From the NCBI RefSeq assembly GCF_002836775.1, contig NZ_PJAQ01000043.1, forward strand, positions 247,350 to 311,349: a stretch of 64,000 nucleotides of DNA, written 5' to 3'. Within the stretch, counting starts at the first letter, position 1. Each line of letters opens with the position of its first letter. The notes below the pieces were generated by a model. That model had not been told where the DNA came from. It searched no databases and worked only from the letters and a program-made list of their open reading frames with translations. The stretch is from Colwellia sp. 12G3. Lineage in GTDB: Bacteria > Pseudomonadota > Gammaproteobacteria > Enterobacterales > Alteromonadaceae. Positions 1-9,228 of the stretch are shown piece after piece. Both the position numbers and the translations under genes were made by a program.

Positions 1-33
1 GTCTTATTTCCATTGTTGTATTTGGTGAAATAA
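1..33 (+). CDS. C-terminal end of cytochrome c oxidase subunit III-like (NorE-type) protein, partial
   Basis: Only the last ten codons are in the window, ending in TAA at 31-33. The residues LFPLLYLVK before the stop resemble the final transmembrane segment of haem-copper oxidase subunit III/NorE proteins. The next gene starts at base 34 and is a subunit IV/NorF-like protein, the usual neighbour of such a gene. The identity therefore rests on a short tail plus context. Confidence 0.5.
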   Translation, partial: VLFPLLYLVK

Positions 34-306
34 ATGTATAGATCAAAAACATCATTCAAACATGATCTTATCTTATGGTTAGTATTGGTATTATTTACCT
101 TATTATCATGGATTTTAGGGCATGATTTTACGGCCATTGATACCAAGATACTGTCCATCATTATTCTGATTATTGGCTTTATTAAGGTTCGTATAGTGTT
201 AATGAATTTCATGGAAATAAAAACAGCCCCACGTTACTTACGTTGGTTTATGGATGGATGGTGCCTTGGGGTTTGTGGACTATTACTATTTATCCTTTAT
301 CGGTAG
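34..306 (+). CDS. cytochrome c oxidase subunit IV-like small membrane protein (NorF type)
   Basis: A 90-residue protein with three predicted membrane segments (about 12-29, 36-52 and 73-88). Between segments two and three is a polar stretch with FIKVRIVLMNFMEIK and APRYLR, typical of the prokaryotic COX4/NorF family. It starts directly after the stop of the preceding subunit III-like gene, so the two are co-transcribed and probably translationally coupled. In bacteria such norEF-type pairs support nitric oxide reductase or terminal oxidase function; which one applies cannot be told here. Confidence 0.7.
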   Translation: MYRSKTSFKHDLILWLVLVLFTLLSWILGHDFTAIDTKILSIIILIIGFIKVRIVLMNFMEIKTAPRYLRWFMDGWCLGVCGLLLFILYR

Positions 307-583
307 CAGCGTAAAATATCTCAGTAAGTTTATTTTATGGTAACCTTATTACGACATACACTAATAGGATTAATATTGTAGTGACTGAGTTATTTAAGAG
401 CATGTGCCCAGTTAAATACAAAATAAAAGAGCAAATATAGCGGTGTAGTCTTCTTTGTATTTGACCTTTTTACCGTGAAGAACAAGTATCGACTGGTCAT
501 GACCTTGTGAGACTTATCTTAGAGTGGTTACGAAAATTGAGTTTTGAGTAGCTTTAGAATGCTTTGTTTAAACTGGCCCTTCG

Positions 584-681
584 GGAGCTTTCCAGCGCTT
601 CGATAACCGCACAGAATTTCTTTCATATAGAGTGACAATGTGAAAAAAATTCTATTTGTTCTCAAACCGCTGGCAAGCTCT
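584..681. repeat. Imperfect inverted repeat, MITE-like hairpin
   Basis: The left arm (about 584-622, with GGAGCTTTCCAGCG and AGAATTTC) is mirrored by the right arm (about 643-681, with AAATTCT and CGCTGGCAAGCTCT). The whole could fold into a hairpin of about 98 bases. It lies in a gene-free stretch (307-872) whose only other content is a possible chemotaxis-gene remnant. The arms are too imperfect for a simple terminator, so an interspersed non-autonomous element is the better guess. Confidence 0.4.
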
Positions 682-694
682 GAGTGGAAACTAA

Positions 695-817
695 CTTAAT
701 GGACTTGGTATTAGTTCAATCAACGCTCAAATTGAAATTGCAACGGAAGAACAATCAGTCTTCACTGATGTGGTTGTTGCAAAGCATTCAAGAAGTCAGA
801 CCAATATTAACCATTAG
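695..817 (+). pseudogene. Possible remnant of a methyl-accepting chemotaxis protein
   Basis: An open stretch of about 40 codons without a start reads ...SSINAQIEIATEEQSVF..., which resembles the conserved end of the chemoreceptor signalling domain (QIATATEEQS-type motif). It stops at TAG 815-817, then loses similarity. No upstream coding sequence is visible. The call rests on one short motif and is weak. Confidence 0.3.
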
Positions 818-872
818 ATGATGTGATTTTCGCTCACTTGTTGGCAAATATTAACGATACTCAAGCAGTACT

Positions 873-1316
873 TTACAAGATCATACTTTCATCTCGATAG
901 AGCATGATAATTGACTGTTGTTTTAAAACAACATCGCCATTTTGAGTGGTTAGTTTAAGTTCAAATATAACTATGCCACGGTCGGGTTTACTTTTTGAAG
1001 GGATTTTTTTAATACAAGTGAGCATGAAAGACAGGGTATCTCCTGCACGCGCTGGTTTTGCTATTTCAAATTCATGTTTAATCCCACCTATACCAGCGTA
1101 GTCATTAGTGTCATTAAATAATTTCGAAGCAATACAAAATAAATAAGCACTTGGCGCGGTAATACCACCGTAAAAGCTTGTTTTTGCGGCAATAGGGTCT
1201 GCATGAAAAGGTTGAGGATCCCAAATGAGCGAAAATTCCACAATATCTTTTTCGTTTAAGTAAAAACTATTGCCTTGCCATGTTTGGCCGATAGTGCAGT
1301 TATCAAAATTAACCAT
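873..1316 (-). CDS. MaoC-like (R)-hydratase / dehydratase
   Basis: A 147-residue single hot-dog-fold MaoC protein. The hydratase signature is visible near residues 33-45: WDPQPFHADP followed by a Gly-rich stretch and an Ala-Pro-Ser, with the catalytic Asp and His five residues apart as in PhaJ/MaoC enzymes. The likely reaction is hydration of enoyl-CoA in fatty-acid-like catabolism. It lies 60 bases downstream of the acyl-CoA dehydrogenase on the same strand, probably in one operon. The substrate cannot be told from sequence. Confidence 0.8.
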   Translation of the reverse strand: MVNFDNCTIGQTWQGNSFYLNEKDIVEFSLIWDPQPFHADPIAAKTSFYGGITAPSAYLFCIASKLFNDTNDYAGIGGIKHEFEIAKPARAGDTLSFMLTCIKKIPSKSKPDRGIVIFELKLTTQNGDVVLKQQSIIMLYRDESMIL

Positions 1317-1376
1317 ATTTTTTACTCTAAATCAAAGCCACTTAACATCTTAAGTAGCTTTGATTGTTTATTGTTT

Positions 1377-2531
1377 TTACTCGAAGCGAGCAATGACACT
1401 CTTTCCGATAATTTCTTTCATTATCTCTGAGGTACCACCATAAATACGCTGTACACGTGCATCGACATAAAAACGTGAAATTGGGTATTCTTGCATATAA
1501 CCGTAACCGCCAAACATCTGTAGCGCTTCATCAATCACTTTACACTCCATTTCACAAGCAGAATATTTTGCGATACTGGCTTGCTCTGTCGTTAATGTTT
1601 TATTGGCTAAGAGTTCTTTATAATGCTCAAGCATAATGCGATGTAATTCAGTTTGGGTTTTCATATCAGCTATTTTATGGCGAATACTCTGTAATTTCGC
1701 TATGGGCTGACCAAAGGCGTGTCGATCTTTTATGTAGTCAAGCGCTAGGTTTAAAGCACCTTCAGCATGTGCAATTCCAATAGCAGCACAACCTAAACGT
1801 TCACGCGGTAATTCGTGCATTAGGCCTAAGAAGCCTTGGTCTAGTGTCCCTAACAAATCATCTTCAGTCACGGCAATATTATCAAAGAATAATTCCGAGG
1901 TATCTGCAGCATGTTGACCCATTTTATGAAGATTTTGACCACGGCTAAAGCCTTGTTTATCACCATCTACTAAAAAGAGTGACGTTCCTTTTGAGCCTGC
2001 TACCGTTAAATCAGTTTTAGCCGCCACAATATAAACCGACGAGTTTTGACCATTAGTGATAAAGGTCTTTGAACCATTAATACTCCAGCCATTTTTTGAT
2101 TTTGATGCAGTAGTTTTAATGCCTTGTAAGTCACTACCTGCGCCAGGTTCAGTCATACAAATTGCGCCAATACAGTGACCAGTTACCATGCCCGGTAGGT
2201 ATTTTTGTTTTTGTGATTCGGTGCCTAAATTTAAAATATAGTGAGCAGCAATATCGGCATGCACTAATAAATTACAAGCTAAAGAGAAATAGCCTGCTTT
2301 GGCGATTTCTTCAATCACTAAAAAATTAAAATCTACACTAACGCCAAAACCACCGTACTCTTCAGGAATATCACAACATATTAAACCTTCTTCGCCCATT
2401 TGATGCCAAACCGATTTAGGAATGATTTTATCTTTTTCCCATTGTTCATAATGTGGCGCAATTTCGTTATCAATAAACCGAAGAACGGTTTCTCTAAAAA
2501 TATTTAATTCTTGTTGTAATTCTGATCTCAT
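1377..2531 (-). CDS. Acyl-CoA dehydrogenase
   Basis: A full-length 384-residue FAD-dependent acyl-CoA dehydrogenase (N-terminal helical, middle beta and C-terminal helical domains). CMTEPGAGSDLQG in the middle domain and YGGTSEIMKEIIGKS at the end are family signatures. The position that holds the catalytic Glu in medium-chain enzymes (YEGT) is Gly here. A Glu in the PRERLG stretch instead matches the base position used by isovaleryl-CoA and long-chain dehydrogenases, so the protein is probably active with that geometry. It sits between a MaoC hydratase and a decayed CoA-transferase. Confidence 0.9.
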   Translation of the reverse strand: MRSELQQELNIFRETVLRFIDNEIAPHYEQWEKDKIIPKSVWHQMGEEGLICCDIPEEYGGFGVSVDFNFLVIEEIAKAGYFSLACNLLVHADIAAHYILNLGTESQKQKYLPGMVTGHCIGAICMTEPGAGSDLQGIKTTASKSKNGWSINGSKTFITNGQNSSVYIVAAKTDLTVAGSKGTSLFLVDGDKQGFSRGQNLHKMGQHAADTSELFFDNIAVTEDDLLGTLDQGFLGLMHELPRERLGCAAIGIAHAEGALNLALDYIKDRHAFGQPIAKLQSIRHKIADMKTQTELHRIMLEHYKELLANKTLTTEQASIAKYSACEMECKVIDEALQMFGGYGYMQEYPISRFYVDARVQRIYGGTSEIMKEIIGKSVIARFE

Positions 2532-2580
2532 GGTGATTTCCTCAATCTATTTTCTATCTAGTGTTAGGTTTATCTACAAT

Positions 2581-3147
2581 TTAGTTAACGGCATTGTCGT
2601 TAATTAGTTGGTGTATTTGTTCAGTGCTATAACCCAATTGGCTGATGATCTTTTGCGAATCATGCCCGTTAGGCTCAGTAACAAACATATTGTCAATACT
2701 TTGTTGGTGGTCAAATTTAATCGCTGGCGCTATTTGTTTAACAATTCTTCCTGTTAAGGTAGTAACATCTACCAGCATATTTCTATCTTTCATCAATGGT
2801 GATTTAGCCAATTCAGTCATAGTTAAAACGGGTTCAATGCAGGCATCTAAGGGGGCAAAAATAGCCATCCAATCTGCGAGAGATTTTTGTTTTAATAGTA
2901 CAGCTGTATCTTTGATAAGTGTTTGTTGCAGATCCTTGTCTGTTGAAAAACTTCTTTTGAGCCATTGTGGTTGTTCAATACTTTCAAAAAAGGCGTTCGC
3001 AAATTTTGGTTCTAAACGGCCAATCGCAAGGTAGCGACGATCAAGGGTTTGATAATAGGCATAAAAATGCCCACCATTGAGAACCGTAACACTTAACGTA
3101 GGATCTTCATCACCGCATGGTGAGAACCACCCGCAATATCCGCAATA
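2581..3147 (-). pseudogene. 5'-truncated CaiB/BaiF (class III) CoA-transferase
   Basis: An open frame runs from the stop at 3148-3150 down to 2581 and has no start until an internal Met at 2868. The in-frame sequence upstream of that Met continues with family similarity (YAYYQTLDRRYLAIGRLEPKF; FANAFFESIEQPQW), so the gene once extended further. It matches the C-terminal half of alpha-methylacyl-CoA racemase/CaiB proteins, which are about 350-400 residues long. The N-terminal half with the catalytic Asp is absent. It directly precedes the acyl-CoA dehydrogenase and probably belonged to that operon. Confidence 0.65.
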
Positions 3148-3272
3148 TTAAAAGCCACAACCTTGTTAAACTTGTGTAGCTGCCTGTTTGATTGCAGATG
3201 CATTTGTTACATCAAGTCATAGGTCAATTGCTGTTGCCCCTAGTACTTGTAATTATTTTTGAACATTCTTTA
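3121..3272 (-). pseudogene. Decayed short-chain dehydrogenase fragment
   Basis: The minus-strand frame reads LGATAIDL (stop) LDVTNASAIKQAAT and, in a shifted frame, FNIADIAGGSHHA. This resembles the beta3-alphaC-NNAG portion of SDR enzymes. There are at least four in-frame stops, and the fragment abuts the truncated CoA-transferase. A deletion joining an SDR gene to a CaiB gene would explain this. The family call is by eye and tentative. Confidence 0.35.
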
Positions 3273-3283
3273 ATGAATTGTGA

Positions 3284-3688
3284 TTATCGATTAAGGTTTA
3301 TTTTGTGATTGTTTTTGAGTGCGAACCAAAATAACCCCGCAAAAACTAAGTCACAGCTACCAGCTAAAAATAATGGCAAAATAGTTATATTTAAAAAAAG
3401 ATGGTAGGAAAATAGCACAAAAACGCCAATTTTAGCCATCATGCCTAACCAAACAATGGCTTGATATTTATTTAAATCTTTACTGGCTAAATAATAACCA
3501 ACCCCAAAGGTTGTGATGGCTAATCCTGTAAACTCTACCATTACGTTATATTGTGGTTTATCTGTTAGCTCAAAACCGATGAATGAAAACAACCATTGGT
3601 GAGCGAACAAAAAGGTGGCACCTATAGAAACATTAAAAACTGCTGCAATTAAGAACAATACTTTTGTTTTGTTATTTTTAGTCTGCAT
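3284..3688 (-). CDS. Hypothetical four-helix membrane protein
   Basis: A 134-residue protein with four predicted membrane segments (about 9-28, 48-66, 76-96 and 101-122) and short basic ends. I do not recognise a characterised family; small multispanning proteins of this kind are often annotated only as DUF. It stands alone between the decayed SDR/CoA-transferase and the TonB receptor, in the same orientation. Confidence 0.6.
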   Translation of the reverse strand: MQTKNNKTKVLFLIAAVFNVSIGATFLFAHQWLFSFIGFELTDKPQYNVMVEFTGLAITTFGVGYYLASKDLNKYQAIVWLGMMAKIGVFVLFSYHLFLNITILPLFLAGSCDLVFAGLFWFALKNNHKINLNR

Positions 3689-3780
3689 AACTAGAATTCC
3701 TGTGCTATTAAATTTGAATACAATTAATTTTAGGGAGGGTAAAGGTAGAACTTAATAAAGAGTAGTTTTTGTCTAAATTT

Positions 3781-3810
3781 AAAAAGGCTTAATAAATATT
3801 AAGCCTTTTT
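3781..3810 (-). terminator. Rho-independent terminator after the TonB receptor gene
   Basis: A near-perfect palindrome, AAAAAGGCTTAATA / TATTAAGCCTTTTT, with A- and T-runs on both sides. It lies 57 bases beyond the stop of the TonB receptor gene and would end the five-gene unit read from 11670. Confidence 0.8.
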
Positions 3811-3866
3811 AGACTATTTATACGGGAAGGGTATGCCTTAAGTATAAATAGCTTTAGGATTTACTA

Positions 3867-6356
3867 TTAAAAGTTGTAACCCAGTTCTAATGTTATCTCA
3901 CGCCCTTCATTTAACGTATGAGCAAACGCACCAGAATTTAAAGGTATTTTTGAAGTGTAAAGTTCATAACTTTCATCGAGAACGTTACTGACTACTAGCG
4001 CAACATGCCAATTGTTTTCTAGTGAAGTCAATGTGGCACGATAGTGAACTAGAGCATAACCATCTTGTTTGGTTAGTATTTCATTATCAGATGACGTGGT
4101 GTGCTCTGATTTATAGCTAACACTTAGCATATTAGTTAGATTGTAATCACTAGATACTTCCCATGTATGTTCAGCGGCAATAACGCTTGTATACTTTGCA
4201 ACCCAAGGTAGTTGTTGACCCGACCAGTCACACTCATTTCTGTTGTTTTCTGGGTTGGCTGTACCCAATGGGTTTTCTGAAAAACTACATGAGGCATTAT
4301 TAAATTCATCATAAGTAAAGTCTAAATATTCAGCATTGGCGGTGATTCTCAGATCATCAGTAGCGACCCAGATTAGCTCAACATCAACCCCTTGTTGAAT
4401 TGAACTCGCCGCATTACCGACGTTAAAACCTACACTGCCGTTGAAAACAGAGACTTGCAAGTCGTCATATGTTCCATAGAAGGCACCAATATTTAAGCGT
4501 ACTGTTTCCCAATCAAGTTTAACACCCACTTCAAAGGCATTAGCGCTTTCGTCTTCAAACTCAGCTCCTTCTTCACCTGTGCCACCTACAGCTTCATAGA
4601 GAAGATCAAAACCGCCTGCTTTAGCACCGTTTGCCCAGTTTGCGTAGACCATCATCTCATTATTAGCTTGATAACGAACACTTGCTTGAAACATGGAGTG
4701 CTCTTCTTTACGTAGCATGTCAGTATAAGCATGAGGAGTTCCACCGGGCGCTACTAATTGATAACCCATGAAGTAATCAGGTAATACAACAGTACCAGGA
4801 GGATAGGGTGCACCAGCTTTTACGATGCCTACTAATGTACTGTAATCTTTTAACTCGCCCATTGCTGGATCATCAACGTGCTTAACATCAGCTAAGCGTA
4901 TAGATTGGTCTGCGGTTTTTTCACTTTCAGTATAACGTGCGCCTAATGACATGCTTAGTTTATCTGTAAATTCGTAGTCTATTTGAGCAAAAATAGCTGC
5001 GACCTCAGTATTTTGATCTAAATTAGCATGACGAGAAAATGGTGATACATCAGCTGCTAAACCTGCGGCAAACTCTGCTGGCATTAACCCTGCTTTTACT
5101 GCTGGCGCTAGTGCACCACCAACAATAAGCGGCATATTAAAATCACTATAAAAATCGTTTTTAAACTCATCGTCTTGATAATACAAACCCACTAAAAGGT
5201 CTAATTTATCAGTGACATCAATTGCTAAACGTAACTCTTGTGAGAGTTGTTCATAGGTTTCATCTTGTCCGGTATCAATAATACTCAATGGTGTTATATC
5301 AACATCATATGCTTGGGTAAAATCATAATTACTTGAACCAGTTATTGAGGTTAGTGTGATTTTATCGTTGATATTATAAACAATTTCCAGCATGGTTTCA
5401 TCGTTTTCAACTAAACTAAAATCAGGTCCGTTGGTGAAAGGTGCGCCATTACCAATATTAAGTTCATCATCCCCCATACCTAAGGCTATTAAAGGTGAGT
5501 CGTTTTTATTGGTAAAGTCAGTATTAAGGTGCATTAGTGGGTCAAGGTTATTACCAATGGTTTTAAAGTTACCTTGTTCGAATCGTAAATAAATACTTAA
5601 ATTATCGCTAGGCTCCCAAATGGCGCCAATACGAAAAGCATCATCTTTTGCTTGTATTGAATCTTGTTGATTGTAGTGATTATACGCAGCTCCACTCGCT
5701 TGATCACGATATTTACCTGCAATACGTACGGCAAATTCATCACCTAAAGGAATATTAACACCACCCATAACTTGGCTGTGTTCATATTCTATACCGTATT
5801 TAACGGTAATATCACCCGTGACTTCAGAATCTAATTCAGGACGTTTTGTGATCATGCTAATCGCACCACCAACAGAGCTGTTACCATAAAGGGTAACTTG
5901 TGGCCCTTTAAGTACTTCAACACGCTCCATATCAAAGAAACCTGCGCGTTGTTGATTCATGCGACCACGATAAACACCATCAGCATATGTACCAACTGAT
6001 TGTTCAAATGAAGCATTATCGCCTGAAGAAACACCACGTATGGATAAACGACTCTGAATCGCCAATGTAGGCTGTTCTAAGCCAGGGACAAAGGTACTTA
6101 AATCGTCTAAATCGTTAATACCCAGATCATTAATGTTCTGGCCCGTCATTGCGTTTACGCTCATAGGAACGTTTTGAATAGATTCGATTTTTTTACGTGC
6201 GGTGACTTCAATGACTTCAATTTTTAATGCTTTAGCTACTTTAGCGTCTTTAGCTGCTTCTTCAGCGATAGCTCCACCACTGAGTAACAATGAGGCACTA
6301 ATAGCCAGTGCTAATTTATTTTTACGTAAACTTTTTTTATTTGTAATAATTTTCAT
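3867..6356 (-). CDS. TonB-dependent outer-membrane receptor
   Basis: An 829-residue TonB-dependent receptor. It has a signal peptide (basic start, hydrophobic core about 14-30, cleavage near AIAEE), a plug domain from about residue 48 (VTARKKIESIQNVP, LSIRGVSSGDNAS, VEVLKGPQVTLYG) and a 22-strand barrel ending in Phe (LELGYNF), as needed for outer-membrane assembly. Energised by TonB-ExbBD, it would import a scarce or hydrophobic substrate. It follows the thiolase by 87 bases, with no terminator seen between. Its substrate is therefore likely the compound degraded by the upstream acyl-CoA enzymes; that link is inference. Confidence 0.92.
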   Translation of the reverse strand: MKIITNKKSLRKNKLALAISASLLLSGGAIAEEAAKDAKVAKALKIEVIEVTARKKIESIQNVPMSVNAMTGQNINDLGINDLDDLSTFVPGLEQPTLAIQSRLSIRGVSSGDNASFEQSVGTYADGVYRGRMNQQRAGFFDMERVEVLKGPQVTLYGNSSVGGAISMITKRPELDSEVTGDITVKYGIEYEHSQVMGGVNIPLGDEFAVRIAGKYRDQASGAAYNHYNQQDSIQAKDDAFRIGAIWEPSDNLSIYLRFEQGNFKTIGNNLDPLMHLNTDFTNKNDSPLIALGMGDDELNIGNGAPFTNGPDFSLVENDETMLEIVYNINDKITLTSITGSSNYDFTQAYDVDITPLSIIDTGQDETYEQLSQELRLAIDVTDKLDLLVGLYYQDDEFKNDFYSDFNMPLIVGGALAPAVKAGLMPAEFAAGLAADVSPFSRHANLDQNTEVAAIFAQIDYEFTDKLSMSLGARYTESEKTADQSIRLADVKHVDDPAMGELKDYSTLVGIVKAGAPYPPGTVVLPDYFMGYQLVAPGGTPHAYTDMLRKEEHSMFQASVRYQANNEMMVYANWANGAKAGGFDLLYEAVGGTGEEGAEFEDESANAFEVGVKLDWETVRLNIGAFYGTYDDLQVSVFNGSVGFNVGNAASSIQQGVDVELIWVATDDLRITANAEYLDFTYDEFNNASCSFSENPLGTANPENNRNECDWSGQQLPWVAKYTSVIAAEHTWEVSSDYNLTNMLSVSYKSEHTTSSDNEILTKQDGYALVHYRATLTSLENNWHVALVVSNVLDESYELYTSKIPLNSGAFAHTLNEGREITLELGYNF

Positions 6357-6443
6357 ATTTATCCTCTAGTAAGTTATTTTATTATTGTTTTTTTATTATT
6401 GTTTTTGATAAATTTAATTTACTCACATTTTCATGTGAAGATT

Positions 6444-7637
6444 TTATTTTATTTTTTCTAAAATATTGACAAAACCTGCGCTACCTAAGCCGCCATTATG
6501 CTGTAAAGCTAATCTTGCTCCTTCTACTTGTCGAACCCCCGATTGTCCTCGTAGTTGTTGAACTAACTCTGTAATTTGTGCCAATCCCGTTGCACCTAAC
6601 GGATGTCCTTTCGCTAGTAGCCCTCCTGATGGACACACAACAACGTTACCCCCGTATGTATTATTACCATCAAATATAAACTGTTCAATTTCATCATCGC
6701 GACATAAACCCAGTGCCGCATAGGTGATTGCTTCATTACTGGTGAAACAGTCATGAAGTTCAATTACATCTATATCTCCTGGTGCAACACCCGCATCTTC
6801 ATAAGCAAGGTCAGCTGCATTTTTGCTTAATGCTTTAAAGGTTATATCGAGTGGATCGCCAGTAAAGTAATCGGCTTTGTCGCTACACCAGCCCATGCCT
6901 TTGACAACCACTTGGATAGGTAAGTGGTTTTTCTTAGCAAAATCTTCACTACACACAATGACAGAAGCGGCACCACAACTAGGTGGACAGGCAAAAAATT
7001 TCCTTAAACCTTTGTAAATAGGGGGCTTTGATAAAATATCGTCTTCAGTTAATGGTGTTCTAAATATTGCCATAGGGTTATGCTCAGCATGCACTCGAGA
7101 TTTCATGGTAATGCGTGCTAGAGCTTGTTCAGATACATTATAGTTATTCATTAATAATTCAGCTTGACAGCCGAACATTTGCACTGCAGGGGGTAAATCA
7201 CGTTCAGCAGCTGGCAAATTCATTAAATCAGCTAAGGCAGTATTATGACGAAGTAATGGGCTAGGGCGGTCAGGAAACACCATTTCAATGGCACCAGGGT
7301 TCATTTGCTCAAAGCCTACTGCCATCACACATTCAGATTCTCCGTATTTCACTGCTTTTACCGCTAAAGCAAACGCGGTAGAGCCACTAGCACAGTTGTT
7401 ATTGACATTAGTAATAGGAATGCCAGTGATACCTACCCGATAAAGTGCTGCTTGACCCGAACAACTGTCGCCGTAAACATAAGAGGCAAATGCTTGTTCA
7501 ATTTTTTCATAACCAATACCTGAATCAGTTAGCGCGGCTTGTGCGGCATTTGCCCCCATCACATCATAGCTATCGCTTTGACCAGGTTTTTTAAATGGCA
7601 CCATTCCAACGCCGCAAATCACTACTTTTCTAGTCAT
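6444..7637 (-). CDS. Thiolase of the SCP-2/lipid-transfer type
   Basis: A 397-residue thiolase-fold enzyme. The active-site Cys lies in NNNCASGSTA (near residue 82). HDCFTSNEA and the HPLGATG motif near the C-terminus are typical of the SCP-x-type thiolases used in branched-chain or steroid side-chain breakdown. It probably carries out the final thiolytic cleavage of a beta-ketoacyl-CoA. It lies 22 bases after the acyl-CoA ligase in the same operon. Confidence 0.88.
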   Translation of the reverse strand: MTRKVVICGVGMVPFKKPGQSDSYDVMGANAAQAALTDSGIGYEKIEQAFASYVYGDSCSGQAALYRVGITGIPITNVNNNCASGSTAFALAVKAVKYGESECVMAVGFEQMNPGAIEMVFPDRPSPLLRHNTALADLMNLPAAERDLPPAVQMFGCQAELLMNNYNVSEQALARITMKSRVHAEHNPMAIFRTPLTEDDILSKPPIYKGLRKFFACPPSCGAASVIVCSEDFAKKNHLPIQVVVKGMGWCSDKADYFTGDPLDITFKALSKNAADLAYEDAGVAPGDIDVIELHDCFTSNEAITYAALGLCRDDEIEQFIFDGNNTYGGNVVVCPSGGLLAKGHPLGATGLAQITELVQQLRGQSGVRQVEGARLALQHNGGLGSAGFVNILEKIK

Positions 7638-7659
7638 AATAATTCCTATTTAATAGTTA

Positions 7660-9219
7660 TTAGTTAACGTTACGGGCAGAAGTTGACCAATACTGTTTGC
7701 GAATGTCCGCTTTAAGTACTTTGCCTACAGTGCTACGGGGTAAGTCAGTAACAAAATCAACAGATTTAGGTGCTTTAACACTACCTAACGCTTTTTTAGT
7801 TAGTGTGATCACTTCCTCTTCTGAAAGAAACTCACCAGGTTTTAACTGAATAACTGCTTTAACCGCTTCACCCCATTTTTCGTCGGGAATACCAACAACA
7901 GCACACTCTTGTACGGCTGGTTGTGAGTTGATGAATTGTTCAATTTCATTAGGAAAAACATTGAAACCACCGGTAATGATCATGTCTTTTTTTCGATCAA
8001 CAATAGTGATATAGCCATCTTTGTCCATAACACCTACATCACCAGTGTGAAGCCAGCCATCAATTTGTACTTCAGCTGTTGCTTGGTCATTTTTGTAATA
8101 ACCCGGATTAACTAAGTTACTTTTCACACAAATTTCACCCGCTTCACCTTTAGGTAATGCTTGGTTATTATCATCCATTATGGCGACTTGGTTCATTACA
8201 CAAGGACGACCAACACTGGCTAAACGTGATTCGTTAATTGAACCATCTGCATTCATATAATCCCAAGGGGCTTTGGCACAAATAGCCGCAGGCGCTTCAG
8301 ATTGTCCAAATGCTTCAGTCATTACTGGGCCGAAAACGTCAATTGCTTCTTTTAATTTAGACAATGACGTAGGGGCCGCACCAACAAGGAAATGTTGTAG
8401 TGATGAATAGTTATAATTTCTCACATTCTCATGAGCCAACATCATATACATAACGGTTGGAGGCAAGAAAAAATGGGTGATTTTTTGAGCTTCAATGGTG
8501 TTTAAAATACCTTCTGGATCAGCAGCTGCCATCATCACGTTTTTACCACCACGGGCAAAATGTAAGGCACCAATTAAGCCTGCGGAGTGGGTCATAGGTG
8601 CAACCACTAAATGACAGGTGTTATCGTAATAGTTAAAATGACTATAAAAATTAGTAAACATGGTTTCAATCGCCTTGTGTGACATGATCACACCTTTTGA
8701 TTTACCTGTCGTGCCACCTGTTGGGAATATCGCGGCGATATCGTCAGGCATTTCATCACCTATTTGATGAAAATCATCGGCGTCGAACATCCAATCTGCT
8801 AATTTTTCGCCTTCAACATCTGTGCTATTAATACAGACAATATGTTGTAAATTTGGTGTGTCAGCAGCAATAGCACGTGCTTCTTTCTCATAATTTGAAT
8901 GATATAATAATAAATCACCATCAAAGCGGGTTAGCAAGTCAACATTGATATCAATAGGGTTACGAGGGTTGATAGGTAACCATATTGCTTCAGCTCTGAA
9001 GATACCTAAAAGTACTTCAAAAGCAATATTTGAATTTGGTCCTAAAATACCAATTTTAGATCCTTTACCAAAACCCTTTTTATGAAGGGCGCTGGCTACT
9101 TTATGTGAAATTACAAGCGCTTCTTCATAGGTGGTATTTGCACCATCAGCTAAGTCATGAAAAGCAACATTGTCAGGGTATAGGGTAGCACCTTGGTCAA
9201 AAAAATCAATAACTCTCAT
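7660..9219 (-). CDS. AMP-dependent acyl-CoA synthetase (ligase)
   Basis: A 519-residue member of the adenylate-forming ANL superfamily. Motifs in order are the phosphate-binding loop PTGGTTGKSKG (about 166-176), the hinge region GWLHTGDVG...DRKKDMIITGG and the C-terminal lysine in STVGKVLK. It activates a carboxylic acid to its CoA thioester via an acyl-adenylate. It lies 9 bases from the upstream reductase gene, so the two are tightly coupled. The acid substrate is unknown. Confidence 0.9.
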   Translation of the reverse strand: MRVIDFFDQGATLYPDNVAFHDLADGANTTYEEALVISHKVASALHKKGFGKGSKIGILGPNSNIAFEVLLGIFRAEAIWLPINPRNPIDINVDLLTRFDGDLLLYHSNYEKEARAIAADTPNLQHIVCINSTDVEGEKLADWMFDADDFHQIGDEMPDDIAAIFPTGGTTGKSKGVIMSHKAIETMFTNFYSHFNYYDNTCHLVVAPMTHSAGLIGALHFARGGKNVMMAAADPEGILNTIEAQKITHFFLPPTVMYMMLAHENVRNYNYSSLQHFLVGAAPTSLSKLKEAIDVFGPVMTEAFGQSEAPAAICAKAPWDYMNADGSINESRLASVGRPCVMNQVAIMDDNNQALPKGEAGEICVKSNLVNPGYYKNDQATAEVQIDGWLHTGDVGVMDKDGYITIVDRKKDMIITGGFNVFPNEIEQFINSQPAVQECAVVGIPDEKWGEAVKAVIQLKPGEFLSEEEVITLTKKALGSVKAPKSVDFVTDLPRSTVGKVLKADIRKQYWSTSARNVN

Positions 9220-9228
9220 GGTTAGTCC

